Shown: positions 12,697 through 27,600 of the stretch, one piece after another | How positions within the stretch are numbered: position 1 is the first letter of the stretch | How the letters are laid out: the number at the start of each line of letters is the position of its first letter | Translations under genes and position numbers: made by a program | The notes under the pieces: generated by a model | What the model was told of the DNA's origin: nothing | Databases searched by the model: none | Seen by the model: the letters and a program-made list of their open reading frames with translations, nothing else | Assembly: GCF_000237925.1 (NCBI RefSeq) | Contig: NC_031496.1 | Span: 10,502,017 to 10,566,016, forward strand | DNA: 64,000 nt | Source: Schistosoma mansoni | Lineage: Eukaryota; Platyhelminthes; Trematoda; Strigeidida; Schistosomatidae | Direction: 5' to 3'

Positions 12697-15600
12697 ATGA
12701 TGAAGTTCAATTTTTATGACCCAAGCCTGGTCTCGAAAAATGCTAAAGATGAACAGACAAATAACTTGCACCCTGTCGATGCTAAATGTCCTATTTTAAA
12801 TGGTGATTTGGCCACTATGATGATCGAAAAGGAAAGAAGACATGCGTATGTTCGCAGTTTTATTGTATTTTTGACGTATTTGTGTATTGTTTATGTCGGA
12901 GATCTCTTTTGAGAGACAAAACAGATTGTGTACGAGCTTAGACAGAACACTAGTTAATTTTGTGTCTTATTTCCTTATCGGAGATAACGTCAAACTTTTG
13001 CAAGAAGTCATTACAAAACTGGGGACTGCCCTCAAGTTTGTTCTTGGTGTAGGTATAGGAATGCAAAACAAGTATGTATCGATGAAAGTGTAAGCATACG
13101 TCTTTTTAATATGTCTGTCATGTAATATTTATGATTCACATTTACTTCTTGATTGCAGAGCTGCAAAGACCTGTGTTATTTATTCTTTATTGGACACTTA
13201 AACCCTGTCCTCTTCGACAAGTCAATTATAGGCTTTAACACTATTTCTTCCGACAGTTAAACACCAAACTTGATTGCACAGTGAGGAAACTTGTATATCA
13301 TGATAAATCTATCCGTCCTTGAATCGTGTTTTCGCTTTCTGCATTATGTCAGTTTTCCATGTCAAGATAGGGAGACAAAGATATTTCAGGTTTAAAATCA
13401 CTTGGTATCCAGCATACGATAATTTAGTCTTCTAAACTTACTTTTTAAGGCACATATCTTATAGTAAGCCAGACTTTGTCAACATTGTATGGATAGTGGC
13501 CTTCTGCATACTTTTGAAGGGATCCAAGTGATCTATTAAACTGTGGCTTACATCATAAACATAAGTTTCTGATTTGAGCATTTTTAAGTAAACCGTGATG
13601 AGTACGATTCCGTATATTTGAAAGTTCGTCTTAAAAGAGCCCTTTAAATACAATCAAGCCACAGCTGGACTTAATGGGCTTTCTACATTATTGTAAATGA
13701 GCAAAATGACAGGGACGCTTCATCACCTCTGCAGTTTACCCCCCTTGCCTATATGATCACCTTAGAAACAAACTTGGCTTGATTGATTGGGATTTATCAC
13801 GTTTGATATCATTTAATCATGACACCGGAGTCACTCGTGGGTGCGATTGCACCCACCATCTGTTACTTTCAGCTATGTTTTGACTTCAGAGTAAAGTAGC
13901 GTTTGCGTCTTAGCTATGCATATTAGGTCGCTGATATAAATGGTAGGAAATTTTTTATGCACGTCCATGTGCCAGGTCTAAAAAGTGGCAGTAGATTAAG
14001 GGAAAATTTGACACTGAAAAGGTTTGTACATTTGTTTGACGAGAACATTAGTTTCTGGATAGTTTTTTGTACATAATTTACTATGCCGTCTCCCCGAATT
14101 CTTTTCATACTGAGATAAAGTTACAACTTGACAGATCAGCAATATCTTTAACATGATGCTGGTGACCCCTCTAGTGATAGAGACCATTGAGATTTTGAAA
14201 GTCTTAGTAGTGAGAACGTTTTTATGACAATGTATACGATAATACTAAAACATTTGCTTTTCAATTCAATGTTCGACATTGTTTAGCTAAGAGTAAAAGT
14301 ATCGGTATGTGCTGTCCGAGCATCTTTATAGGTCGCGTGAAGTACTTCCCACCCACTCATCAGTGACGATTGAGTCCAACTATCAGTAAACAGGAAAACT
14401 TCCGGAATGATAAGCTATCGAGGCGAGACGTTCAAATATATATTAACATGGTCAGAAACTGTAGTATTTACTACTATGTACTTTCTTGGTTTCGTAGATA
14501 TGGACTATTCATGTTTAGTACTTATATCTTTGAGTTTTATTTATTATACTGGTTTTCTGTCTACAGATCAAACGGTAAGTTTACATTTTTATTTAATTAA
14601 GTGCAATTCTGCTGCCAATAATAAATGCCTAATTGTAGCTAGTTTTGGTTACAAAATAAATAGTCACTCCAAAACTTTAGTTTCTCTCATTTATTAAACT
14701 CAAAGAGTTTCTGTTATCATGTGGTCTATTTTCAAATCTTTTACTTGTTATGGTATGTAAGTACAATAAATGAGTATACTAATACAGCGTCTGGTAATTG
14801 TTTACCGACCGAAATTCGGTATAAGTAATTTTAAAGTGTATAGCAGGTTTATAAGGCTTAGCAGTAGTCGAGATTGATTAGCCTTGGCTGAAAAGACTGA
14901 AAGTAAATATAAGTATCTACCAAATAGTTTCAGTGTTCATCTTAGTGTATGATAAGTGCGTGAAATGATTCTGTTCCACAAAGAAATAGACACACATACG
15001 AATCTTTTGTTAAATTTGCTCTGTTACGAACATACTTATAATTCCCCGAATAGTCTTTTGTCTAGTATTTATTAAAAAACAGTATCAAATTTGGTTTAGA
15101 AATTTTTTATTTGTAATGTTACGAAGCGCAGTAACTTTAACTGACAAATAGTTGTATAAATAAAATTCACTTCAATTCAGACATTAAAGGTTCTTAAGAA
15201 ATAATTCTGGACTAAGCATAGCCCCTTGGAATTCCTCTAGATGATTTTTTTCTTAAGGTACCTCTTCTAACCCATAATCACTTGTCTTTTATTCCTCCGT
15301 AAAAAGCTATACACTTTAATGAACTTTATGTTTAATGTTTGTTTATAACTTGATTACAAATTCAAAGGATTTAAAAATTTCTAATTATTCTTAATTTTTG
15401 TTGACAATTTAAGGACAATGAATGATCATATTGTATTGGTAGACATAAGTGACACCTGAAGGTACTTCTGATTTTAGTCAGTTGATAATTAAATCCTATA
15501 CTCAATGCTTTAAAACAATAGTGATTAAATTCATAGTGGATTAGATTTGGACAGTGCTTCGATGGTTAGAAAAAAAGCGATTCACTGTCTGTGTGGTAAA

Positions 15601-18600
15601 TTAACAAATTTAGTTGATACTAAGTGTTTGATAAATTGTCTAGCTTGACAATAGGGTTTACAACAGCTTACCTGACTCCATAATTACTAATAAAAGTCAT
15701 TTTACCAGGTAAAACTGTACCACAAAGCTCCAGTTTAGTCACTCAGTATTTTGTAATTAGAATGATTAAAAATTAGATATCGGTAAGTTATAGTAAAATT
15801 AGTTTTAATGAGCCACACATTAACTAGGTAGGATTATTTTGCATGTAGCGGAAACAGGTGATATTATAATACGAATAAGTAGTTACTAGTCGGTCGATGT
15901 ACTGATTGATAAAAGTATCAGATTGTATTTTAGATATCAATCTCAATTTATTAGCCGTGTGAAATGTAGACTTAAACTGAATCAAATGTTGCCTGACAGA
16001 TAGCAAGATACAATTATGTAACTGAAATTTGATCATTTGAATCTTTTTGTCATGTTTTTCATTGAAATACACTAGTCTTATTTAAACATAAGCAAATCAT
16101 TGATTTCTTTTAATTCATACAATAGTATTAAATTTAAAACTATATCCTTCTATCAAACAATTTTTACGAGTGAGGAATATATCTACTTACTTCTCTGTTA
16201 TATATTATAAATTTTTCTTAGCGCTGAATTGAATTGCGAAATGTTGCTACAGGAACTTGAGTCAAGAGAAACATATCTTCAAGATTTGAAAAATTCGCTT
16301 TTTAAACGTATGGAGGTAGCAGAGTATCAAATGAACAAACTTATTTGTTTAAGAAATGAAGAAACAGAAGAGGCTCAAAAAGCCAGTGAAATATTACGTT
16401 CTAGCATAGCCAAATTAAGAGAACGCTATATAGTTGATAAAAAAGAGCTTGAAAGCAAGGTATGTTATGTAGTTGTTCCTTTGAGCAGTAGTCATAACAA
16501 CATTGACTTTATTCACTACCTATGTGTGCGTAAAATAAACACATGAAATCAAATAAAATGAAATGAAACTTTTCAAGACATTGTGAATCTAGACAACAGC
16601 AGACTAGCAATAGGCCTAAGACTATAAGTTTTAGGTTTGTTCGTCCCGTACAACGTTCTCTTCGCATAGTACATATTCGAAGTATGGTATTCCAGAGCTT
16701 TTTCAATTTTGTTCATGTTCATATAGTCTAGTATGTCTGTTCTGTTAGAAAACATACAAAGGGAAAATCTGAATAAAGTCAATGTTCAGTTCATTACTTG
16801 TCTGACATAACATAGCATAAAGGAAACGATAGTGTGAAGACTTAAGTTAAATAAACGTTGTTGGTTAATCTAATCCAAATGTTTTAGCGAACTAGCTTCA
16901 TTAATAACGTTTTAAAATACGATCAGTCCTGCTTGATTTAAAAGTCATCGAGTGGATATTTCCAATATGATTTTTGTAACGAAACGTACACATTTTGAAA
17001 AGTAGATTTTAAACTGTTAAAAAACTTGATTTTCAAAAATCTCTAGTTATTATTAGCGTCCTACTATTAATTACCCCTAATGTTTCTACGTCTATCAGTG
17101 AACTAAATGCTTACATGGATGTCTTCTATGTATCTTTAATTGTATCTTGAAGATGTAAAAAAATACAGTTTGTAATATATTTGTTATTTGCCTACTAATC
17201 TTTAAATTATGATGAATTCTTCTAGGTGTGTACTAGAGTAAAGAGACGAGAACGTGCGTTTATTTTTGTAACACAAAACTCATTTGTACAGTCTAAAGAA
17301 CTCTCCATTGTTGTCTCGTGTTAAATAATTCGGTGTTTATATTATGTTTAAGAATACAAAATACTGACTCAATAAACCTGTGATTGCTAGTTCACATCCT
17401 ACTTGAGTATAGGTTCCTCCTTACTTGGATTTATTATTTTCGTAGATATAAAAATGACAGTACCTTCATTGTGTCAACAATGGTTAGTATCATGTAGGAT
17501 TTTCTTCAGTCGAACATCACCCATACTTCATTTCTAATCTTTTATATTTTATTTAAAGATATGCTCCATTCAAGACACGTACGAGGGCCGGATCACAGAA
17601 CTGAATAATATATTAAGACAATCAGAGAAAAATCGTGAAAATTTGTTAGCAAAATGTAAAACATCGGAATTCACAATTCAAGTGGGTTTAGATCTCGATA
17701 TATTATCGTTTAAAATTCATCCGTGTATAAACTCCCTAGTTTTTTGAACTATATTATTGTTAGGTGTACTTGTGAAAACACATCCTTGGTTAATTATGGT
17801 ATGAAGATACTCTTGAAGTCAAGTTAAAAACCGATATCCAAGGTATTAAAATCAACAATTAGTCAGCATTAAGCACATAAGAAAAAATGATCAGTTCTAT
17901 ACGATGGAACAAATATAATTTGCTTTGAGATGTTAGACAAGATTATTAGATCAGGAGAGTGACTTTGTTAATGTTTCACTCTCTGAACTATATTCTTCGA
18001 TTTTGAAGTTTTCATTTTCCTTCCAAATGACTTATTATTAACCAAGAAAACAAACTAGACTAATAAATTAAAAAAAATAAGGACGGAAAACTTGCACTGA
18101 AATATAGAATACTCATAAATAGTATGGTTAGAAAATAATAGGATAAGTCTGTAAAGTTTATTACTGTCCATATTTGCAGTGTGATTACCCTCATAGATAC
18201 TTCTGCAATAGAATGGAACTTTCAATAACATCTGATAACTTATCAGGACATCAGCGCAAATTTTACTGTCGAGATTTCACAACTTTTTAAAAAATTTTTA
18301 CAGATTATGTTATCCAGGAAGATGACGTAAGTTGCATACTCAAAGCATTTGTTTCAAGGCTCTTACTATCTGAAAAAGTCATTTATCCCTAAGTTAAAAT
18401 TCTACTAGTTCATCATACAACTGTAATGCTCGTCTGTTATATACGAACTATGTTTGTAAGTGTATTCACTTTCCAAAATGTATATATCAAAGTAAAAATG
18501 TTTTCTTAATAAAACTAACATAACTTATTTTACTACGGAGGTCAGTTCAACGTATGTTTTCATTACGTACGAACCATGGATTACTGGACACCTGTTTTGG

Positions 18601-21600
18601 TCCTAGATCAGGACTCTTAATCTGTGTGCAAGCACAACAAGACAGGGATAGGATACAAAAAAACTGTCTAAAAACAAACTATACTTAACAATGGCTTCTT
18701 GATAATTGAAGACTTATGTCATCATTCCTACGTATCGTTTAAACATTTGATACACAAAAGTCAAGTCAGACAGTAAAAACTCAGAAGTGAGCTGTAAATT
18801 ATCCACCGATCCAGCACATTTTTTAATCATAATGCATAAAATTAACTCCCTAATTACTTTTTAACTGTAAATAAATTTGTCTAAGACATCTATCTACTAA
18901 TGACAGTTAAATTAAGTATTTCTTTTTATGGTTGCTCAAGGTGTTGCATACTTATTGTTGAGAAGTAGAAGGAATTGAGAGATGAAACAGTTAAGCCATA
19001 CTGATTAGTTTATTGTGATTTTATTTAGCAACTGATAGTAATTCATGCCTGAATTTATTTTATTATCTATCAGTTCATGTTAAACTCAATCAATTTGAAG
19101 CGTATTTTATTTTTTTTGGCTTTTGAGCATCTTATTGTTCATTAACATTATCGTTTGATTCTTCAGAAGTTAAATAAAGAAATTGCAAATGGTAAGAGCG
19201 AATTAAATGACTCAATGCGTCGCATTGCTCATCTTCAACAGATTAATTGTGACCTATCCAACGAGTTGGCCAAGTCCAAGTTAACTGTCCAGAAATCTTC
19301 AGCTCGTGCGGAGAACTTGGCAAAACAATACAATGAGTTAAGATGCAAAACTGAACAAGGTGTTTAATACTGTATTTTATTATGGCTAATTTGCGAATCC
19401 ATTTTTTAGTTATTATACTTTACTCTCAGATATCACTACTACCACTTTAAGTAGTCTATTTTAGTATTTTGATGTAATCATGGAGTCGCAAAATCTTGTC
19501 TACGAACTCCGTATTTGGTTACTGAGTTACATCAATGGAATTGATAATATCTATTCTAACGATAATGATCTACTAACTACTACTTTAAGCGGTAGCCTAA
19601 TTGGTGTAACTAATTTTATTGATAACGTTTAGTACGACTGAATGTGATAATTAAAAATGTAGTCCCTATTATTAAGTTCAATGTTCTACAACAGTAATCC
19701 CTATATTTAAGTGAAATCCAACTGGTTAACTTTACGACTGGTACCTTTCTTAATTTTATTGTGCCTTAGCAGCTACAGATCATTACTAATTTTACAGACT
19801 ATCAGTTTTGGATGTAGTAGGCTCTGATGATTTTTCCTAGAGCGATGATGAAAGCACCACTATTAAACTATTTATCTAAGAAAAAATAACACCAATAATT
19901 TACGTTGATGTACATAATTTGTCTTCTTTACCGTTATAGTACGATTTCTTTTAAAATCATTGACAGTTTCCGTATATTAAAAAGTTATTATAGCCGTCAT
20001 AAAACTGTTAAATATTTCATAATGTTGTTCTTATACCACCTTGCTCTATAACGACAACTCATTTGAAACTATCGGACAATTTTATAACAGCATAGTAGGG
20101 ATTTAGTGATAAAAAAACCACAACGTATGAAGTTGTTGAATCTTGTAGAACTATCAATAAGTGCCAGTTTCTGGGATAAGATAGTAGATAAATTAGCTAA
20201 TCGGTTGCTAAGTATTAAGATGACAAACATGTGGGTTCTTTTATAGATCACTGTGGAATATTTTAAATGAATGTTAGTCTGTGAATATTACGTATTTTTT
20301 ATTATATCTTGGTAGAAAGGGAAGATACGTAACAACTTACACCATTGGTTCCCAAAATTCTGTTTTCTTAAAAAAGAAACGTATACTACAGAGTGCACTG
20401 AAAAAACAACTATTCCAAAAGTTTTGACTATTATAGAAGCTTCATTTGCCTAAAATTGTATTTAAATATTTTAAAAATAAGAAATAAGTTACAGAACAGT
20501 ATCATGCATTCGTGTATAGTGTATTTAAATATTGTGAACGTTTTTGAAGGAAACTTGATTTTTTAGTTTTTATTCGAGAGGATGACATCAACTACCTACT
20601 TCTTACAATATGCAGTTACCATTTATATGCGAAGTAAATAGTATAACATATACTACCTAAACATTAATTCTATAGCCACAAAACCCATTCAACTATATTA
20701 TAACGGTTGGATTACTGACAAAATACTTTAAGGCGTTCCTGAGGTTATAGCACGAAGTCTTTATCGGAGTTTACTTATGTTGGAAGGAAAACAATTGCCA
20801 TCAACGACACTGAATGATTTTCATGCTATATCTCCAATTAGTTGGAGTTGAAATTATTCCGTACGGCATCATTGTAATGGTGAAGTGTTTCCTACGAGAT
20901 CCTGAGGTCCTGAGCTTAATCCATAGTAGGGTCGTTGGCGAACACTATTTATGATGCCCCATACTAGGATAAAACAGCTTTCTAGTGTTTTCTAGTTCTC
21001 ATTGGCACCAACTGAGATTATTTTGTGAAGAATACTGCTTTGGTTGACCCAGAGTATTTCTTTACGCTGCACTCGAATGTGAATTTAATTTCTTTTTTAT
21101 CTTGCGTGAAACGTTTACAAATTAAATAACTTCTATTTGTGTGTTCTCAGAAGCAAACTGTGTTATAATCACTTCAATTTTTAATAACAACTGTGATTTT
21201 ACAACGAAAAACTAATCCCCACCATTTTTTAATTGTTGTGTTGTTGGATTATGGCACAGAGTCAATGCAGTGATTACAAAATCGTGATGGAGTCGTTATT
21301 CTTTATAATTTATAGACATATTAGGTGGACGATTTTTTTTATTGGAATCAAAAGTATATCTTCGATACAAGTATTACCCATTAACACTCTAACAACATAT
21401 ATTAGACGTTTAATTCGTTTTTAGTTTTTGAAGTCAATTAACAGATAGATCTGAACTTAGACTTATAAAATTTCTGATACTTGTTTATTAGGTAGATCTA
21501 CACTATCCAGAAAACTGGTGTTCTGTTCGGTTATCAAAGCAATACTATTCGGTAAATATTATTACTAAGCTATTCAGGCCATGTCTGACCCATGCAAGAA

Positions 21601-24600
21601 CTCAGTTACCAGTATAACTGAAAGATTACGATTACTGTTTAAGGTTTTGATGAGTCATTGTTTACCATTTGAAAGTCAATATATTAACATTCTTAGGATT
21701 TTTGCATTTGTTCACTGTACTCCAAAAATTTCATAACCATTCTAACATGTTTTTATGGTTAGCAAATGCTAATTTAACTCAAAATGAAAAAGCTGTACGA
21801 ACTGCGTCTGAAAGACGTTCATCGGCCGAAAACGCATTAGTTGCTGCACATCACCGAGCTGATAATCTATGTACACGTAATACACAATTGGAAAAAGAAT
21901 TGACCACTATTAAAGTTCGTGCTGAAGAACAAGCGAAAGTGAATGATATAACTGTGACAAAACTCAAACGTCGTTTACTTGCTATTCAAAGTGAAGCTTC
22001 AAGATGGAAACGATCTTATCAGGAGGAAAAAGTAAATGAATTTCAGTTTCATAAAAATGATTAGTCTGGATGTGAATTTCTTGATTAATTACTATTATGC
22101 TTGTTTTTTATCATCTTTTTTGAGTGTATTCAACATGTGATTTTCGTTAATTAACACGTTTTACTAAACTCCTTTCTGACAATTCAGATAATGTTATTAA
22201 AATTTGTTCCTAGATTTTCCCGATCAATGTTTTATGTTCCGATTACAGACAGCGTTATTAGCTTAGTGAAGAAGCAATTTTTCTGTCTGACAGTGGAAAA
22301 TTTCATGTATCATATAAAGGTTAATCATATAAAACCAAATTTTAAAAATAATACAAAGATACTGAACAAGTAAACCATCTTTTCTACAAGGGTATTATAT
22401 GTATTCAAGTATTTCCTTACAATCTAAAATTTTCATGGTTACCGGAGATAACGAATGTTTAGATTAAAGAATTTTTGTACTAACACTAGCAAAATGGTCA
22501 CCAATTTTATGATAGTTGGATTTGATTTATTCAAAAACAAATTTAATCACGTTTCCATGGGGTGAGACAACATAGTCTTTCAGTGTTCCTTAATTTCCAT
22601 GACTGTTCAAGCAATACCATCTTTTATGTTGTGGTTTGCCTTCAATCAATATAAAATATTTTGGGAATCAATTTCATTTATCCGATATCTATGAATTGCC
22701 TCGAAGAACTGTTTATTAGTTATGTTGTTAGTAGCTTATTTGTGTTGGCCAAACCATATACAACTCTCAGATATCAACATTCCTAAAATGAACGATGTTT
22801 AAAGTTTCTGTTTTGCAATCGAAGTAATGAAACATTAGTTATTTTCTTATATATATATCAGTCATGGAGATAAGAGAGTTATTAGGAGGTGTAGGAAGGA
22901 TTTGAACGTGACCACCTTGGTCTCGTGTGCAGTTATGGGTATGAGGGCTTATATTACTTCCCGGCTGCCCACACCGTGGAAGGGTATTTCTTGAGGGACC
23001 TGAAAAGGGAGTTGGATTAGTGTTGGTCTTAATGACCAGGGAGTGTGATCGCAGTGCCCAAGGGACAACTGCTTAAGGCCGGTCAAGCACGGCCTTTTTG
23101 GGGGGGACTTTTGATGTGTTAGCTCCATTTTTAAAAGGACCTTACCGCCGGAGATGGATATCCGCGGGATAAGGCGAGGTGTGCATTTTTAGGGTCGACC
23201 TTTTCTGACCTCACCCCTTCTTGTGGGAAGGCAGCATCTCTGTTATGCTGGTTGTCTGAAGGAAACATCTTACTGCCGTCACACCTCTGTACAGTCAGCA
23301 GTGCGACTTCGCTTTCGGACCTTGGGATTGCTACTTTTAGTCTCATCGCTCTTCAACCGATTTGTCTGGCATGGTAGGACTATGAGGAACGATTGTTCCA
23401 GCCAGTATAGCTCGATTGATTCGTTACGATAGGCAAGCCCGACCACCACGTCAAGGTGTATATATATATTTATTTATTTATTTTGAATACCTAGTGCCTT
23501 CAAATATTATCCAAGTTGATTCTTTTAAAAATTAGATTCATATGCTAAAGTCAATTATTCTGTGTGAACAGGTATTCTCAAAGTCGAAGTACTGATTCAT
23601 AATAAGTCATGTTTGTTCTAAAACCACTAATACCTTGTAAACAAGAAATGCTTGAAAATATTTGTAGATTGACAGAGCCAGTCGTTTATTTTGATAATAT
23701 TCAGATATGGCAACCTTACAAAAAGCTTTTTATACTAAGCGAGAAACTGTCTACTTTCTACTTATCTATGAGAGTAGAGTTATTGAAGATATTGTGTTAT
23801 GTCTCAACTTATAACCAAACTAATATGTTAATATTCAGTGGATATATATACAGTTAAATTTTCGTTAGTTAAATTGAACTGTGGCATGGAGTGGAGTTCA
23901 TAAAGTGCGTTTCGTTATATTTCAGACTTGTCAGTTAGATGGACCTGAATTCAGAATTATTGTCCATACTGAATGAATACTAATATTGAGGTATTTCACT
24001 CAGCATCCACATATACTTCAAAAGAATGACTAATTTTATTCTCATAGTTGAAATCATGAGCCAATTGAAGCTAGACCACCATGGAAAACCTGGNNNNNNN
24101 NNNNNNNNNNNNNNNNNNNNNNNNNNNNNNNNNNNNNNNNNNNNNNNNNNNNNNNNNNNNNNNNNNNNNNNNNNNNNNNNNNNNNNNNNNNNNNNNNNNN
24201 NNNNNNNNNNNNNNNNNNNNNNNNNNNNNNNNNNNNNNNNNNNNNNNNNNNNNNNNNNNNNNNNNNNNNNNNNNNNNNNNNNNNNNNNNNNNNAGGTTTT
24301 CCATGGTGGTCTAGCTTCAATTGACTCATGATTTCAACTATGAAAATACTGAAATATCCACAGAAACCCCTTCTAATTTTATTCTTATCACTAAACTGAG
24401 AAAGATACAATCTCTTTTTTGTACTAAAAATACATCTAAATAATCATTAATTGTTGTTTTATAAATTACTTTCTTCATATAGAATAATCGTGATCTAGAT
24501 TCACAAAAAACAAATGAATTCATTCAAACTATTTTAGATGAACGTAATTATTTAGAAAAAGAATTAAATTCAACAAAAAATGATATGAAAGAACATATTT

Positions 24601-27600
24601 TATTAATTGAACATTTACAAAAACAGGCTGCTTTTGATGCATCTAATGCATCAACACGTTTATTAGCTGCTTTATCAACTGGTGAAGAAGGTGTGGCTAC
24701 AGCATTAGAATTAAAACAATGCATTGAACAACATTTACAACCAGAATTAAAATGTTTAATAGAAAAATGTAAACATTTAGAGTCTGAACTCATGGTTAGT
24801 AAGTCTTATTATTATTTCGTCCTATCTGTTATTCATTCTATTGCCACTTATTTCATTAAATATAATTATCTTCTTCTTAGAAATACTCATTCTTATGTAC
24901 TTAACTCGTCCGCTCATCAATATACTGTAGAGAATTTTTATCAATTCAGTTTAAGCCCTTAACTCAATAGGCTATTTAGACCAACCTTGAGGCTAGCAAT
25001 GCAGGGGTCCATTTGTGACTAAACGGCCCTGAAGGCAGAGCGATGAAAAATATTCTATCACCTGATGGGTTAGCAAACGAGGGTGACAGAGAGAGGATGA
25101 ATCGGCTGGAGTGCTACTCCATGTAGTCATGATTCAGATTAACTCGCAAAACGACATGAAGTAATATGTAACTAGCAAGATCATAACGCACGAAGAATTA
25201 TAAAAATGTAATTATTTGTAAACTAGAGCATTAGGGTAAAAAAGACGTACAAAAGGTTACGTTTCAACTCCAGTAATTTTGGAGTAGAAGAGAGTATGGC
25301 ACTGACTCGTGGATAAAACGAAAAACCATAATTTGCACTATAAAATGGGGACAAAACTATATATTAGTAATTTAACGACTTTGAATTAAGTAAGACAATG
25401 TTTCTAAAAGAAGCTTCCGCTATTCATCATTGGTTCTTTGTTTCTTTCTTCACATCACTCAGAAGATTCTGGATTTTGTCTTTAGAATACTTGTTGTTGA
25501 TTTCACGCTCCAAAATTCCATCAAGAACTTGAAATGTGTATTCTTTTCGATAAACTATGTTTGTTTCTTTCCAGTTATATTACCTCTTATTATGTAAAAC
25601 ATCCGTGTAATCGGGTTACACAATAATGTTATTTTTATTGTGGAAATTTTAAAAGATCTCTTGTTAAATATCAATCTTTCCTTGTAGAAAGCGTGTGTTT
25701 AAAACTGTTGAAGTGTTCTTGGCTCATGGATCGTTGGGTATCACAAAACTAGTATAATATAAACTGTTAGAATTAATCCATTGACTCATAGGATCTCGCA
25801 TCATTTTTTCTGTAATGACATTTAAAATCGAGATAATTATACTGACTACTGTAATATTGTTAAATCCCTACGAGAATTATGAATGATAACTTTCAAGAAC
25901 TATTTATGGACCAACAACATACATTTTTATTGTGTAGTTGTTGAGTAACTAAACTATGCATATTCATGTTCCTCTCATTATAAGCCTCATTTTGACTTAT
26001 AGGCTATTATTATACGATTTACCGTTCTTGAGTTATGTCTAGTCTATTAATTACAGTCTCTCATATTCACAGTCACTTTTGGCTAGATCTTGTACAATTG
26101 TTGTTTTATATTTTATGGTAAGATGTGGTCTGTTTGGATTGTGTATAAACTCAGTATGTTTGAAATACATGATTCATATCACGGAGCATGAGAGTGGTGT
26201 TCTGGACTCTACAGGTAGGGCTAAACAGAAAGAAGGACCTATAATGACTCTAGACTGTTCTTACGGGTTTACGCATCATTGATCCAGTCGCTAAATCATT
26301 GTTCTCTAGTTAGCGGTATCATTACGTTATATATTAATAGGGCACAAGGCCACAAGTTATAACATATATAATGAAAGTATTTAATAAGTGAACGTATACA
26401 CGCCAGAGCTTCAATTGACTCATGATTTCAACTGTATAAAATTGCTAAAAATCTCTACAAAACCTATTCTCTATTCTGATAATGATCATGTGTTCACTAG
26501 TGACTGGCTCCATGAGGTATTTCCTGGAGTTCTAGTGAAAAACAGTAACCAGTGTAGTCAAAGCAGGTCTGTTGGGAGACTGAAGACATTGGTGAGTGGT
26601 AGCTTAATTTCGTGGATTGGTTGAAGTTAGACATTACCACTGTTGGATGCCGGTTCAGTGGTCTAGAAGTTAAGCGTTCGCCCATGAGACCAAAGGTCCT
26701 GGGTTGGAATCTCGCGAGGAGGGGTCGTGGATGCGCACTGCTGAGGAGACCCACAATAAGACGAAATGGCCGTCCAGTGCTTCCAGGTTTTCCATTATGG
26801 TCTAGCTTCAATTGACTCATGATCTCAACTATATAATAATATAAAAATTGATAATTAATGTAGGCAGAATGATCGAATCAGATATATTGAGAATTTCTCT
26901 ATTACTGATATCACAAAAGACAATTATAAATGGTTAATGATAATTGAATTTTTAGAAAGTGAACTGGTTTTATGATATCCTACAGAAGTTTCTGAGTCTT
27001 GATTTTTCAAAAAAATGAACCTACCAGCTTACTTAAATCATTGTGTCACTGAATGTTTAAAGTTTATTTTTTATGAATTGATTCTCTTGTCACTTCTTAT
27101 CAATACAAGATCATCTATACTGCTTTACTACTTAATGGTCTACTTTAATTTAGATTGGAACTGGATTATTTCAACTACGATCTAACCTTATTATTCATAA
27201 ATCGTATTATTGTCGAATTCTTTGTTTGAAAATTGAATAGAAATGTGTTTTGTTTTAGTTTAAGACTTTGACATTTTATACGAATTATTGGTTTGTTATT
27301 ACTGTTTATATGATTGTAGTCATAGTATAAGATGTTTTCTTGTTTATTCGTTTTTATAGTCGAATAAGTTACTTTTCTTGATTTCAAGAAATTGATCATC
27401 AACGAAATTTGAAAAAAAACATTCAAATAATTACTTAAGATTATGTTGAATGATTCGGTTGTAGCTAGTAATTAATTTTGTTTACTTTTGAACAGTAATT
27501 CGTATTTTATTCAGGTAAATTATACTGCTTCTATCTAACTTTTTTCAATTCTCCAGAAATCGATTTTACTACTTGAAGATGGGTATGTATTTCACACTTT

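Larger units (their letters stand above)
26405..26832 (+). mobile_element. Sm-alpha-like SINE copy with tRNA-like promoter and hammerhead core
   Basis: Plus-strand copy in intron 6 of the coiled-coil gene. Terminal arms (GCTTCAATTGACTCATGAT) occur as direct repeats at both ends, as expected from a unit of a tandem or dimeric family. The middle has a tRNA-like block (26649-26716) and, just downstream, a hammerhead ribozyme core (26735-26780). A SINE-like family with a pol III promoter and a hammerhead is known in schistosomes as Sm-alpha. I infer the link from architecture, not from a database match. Confidence 0.75.

Noticed and set aside
14370-14697. Two overlapping plus-strand frames with hydrophobic stretches
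   Set aside because: They lie in intron 1 of the coiled-coil gene and their hydrophobicity follows from T-rich codons. No acceptor or donor fits the gene phase.
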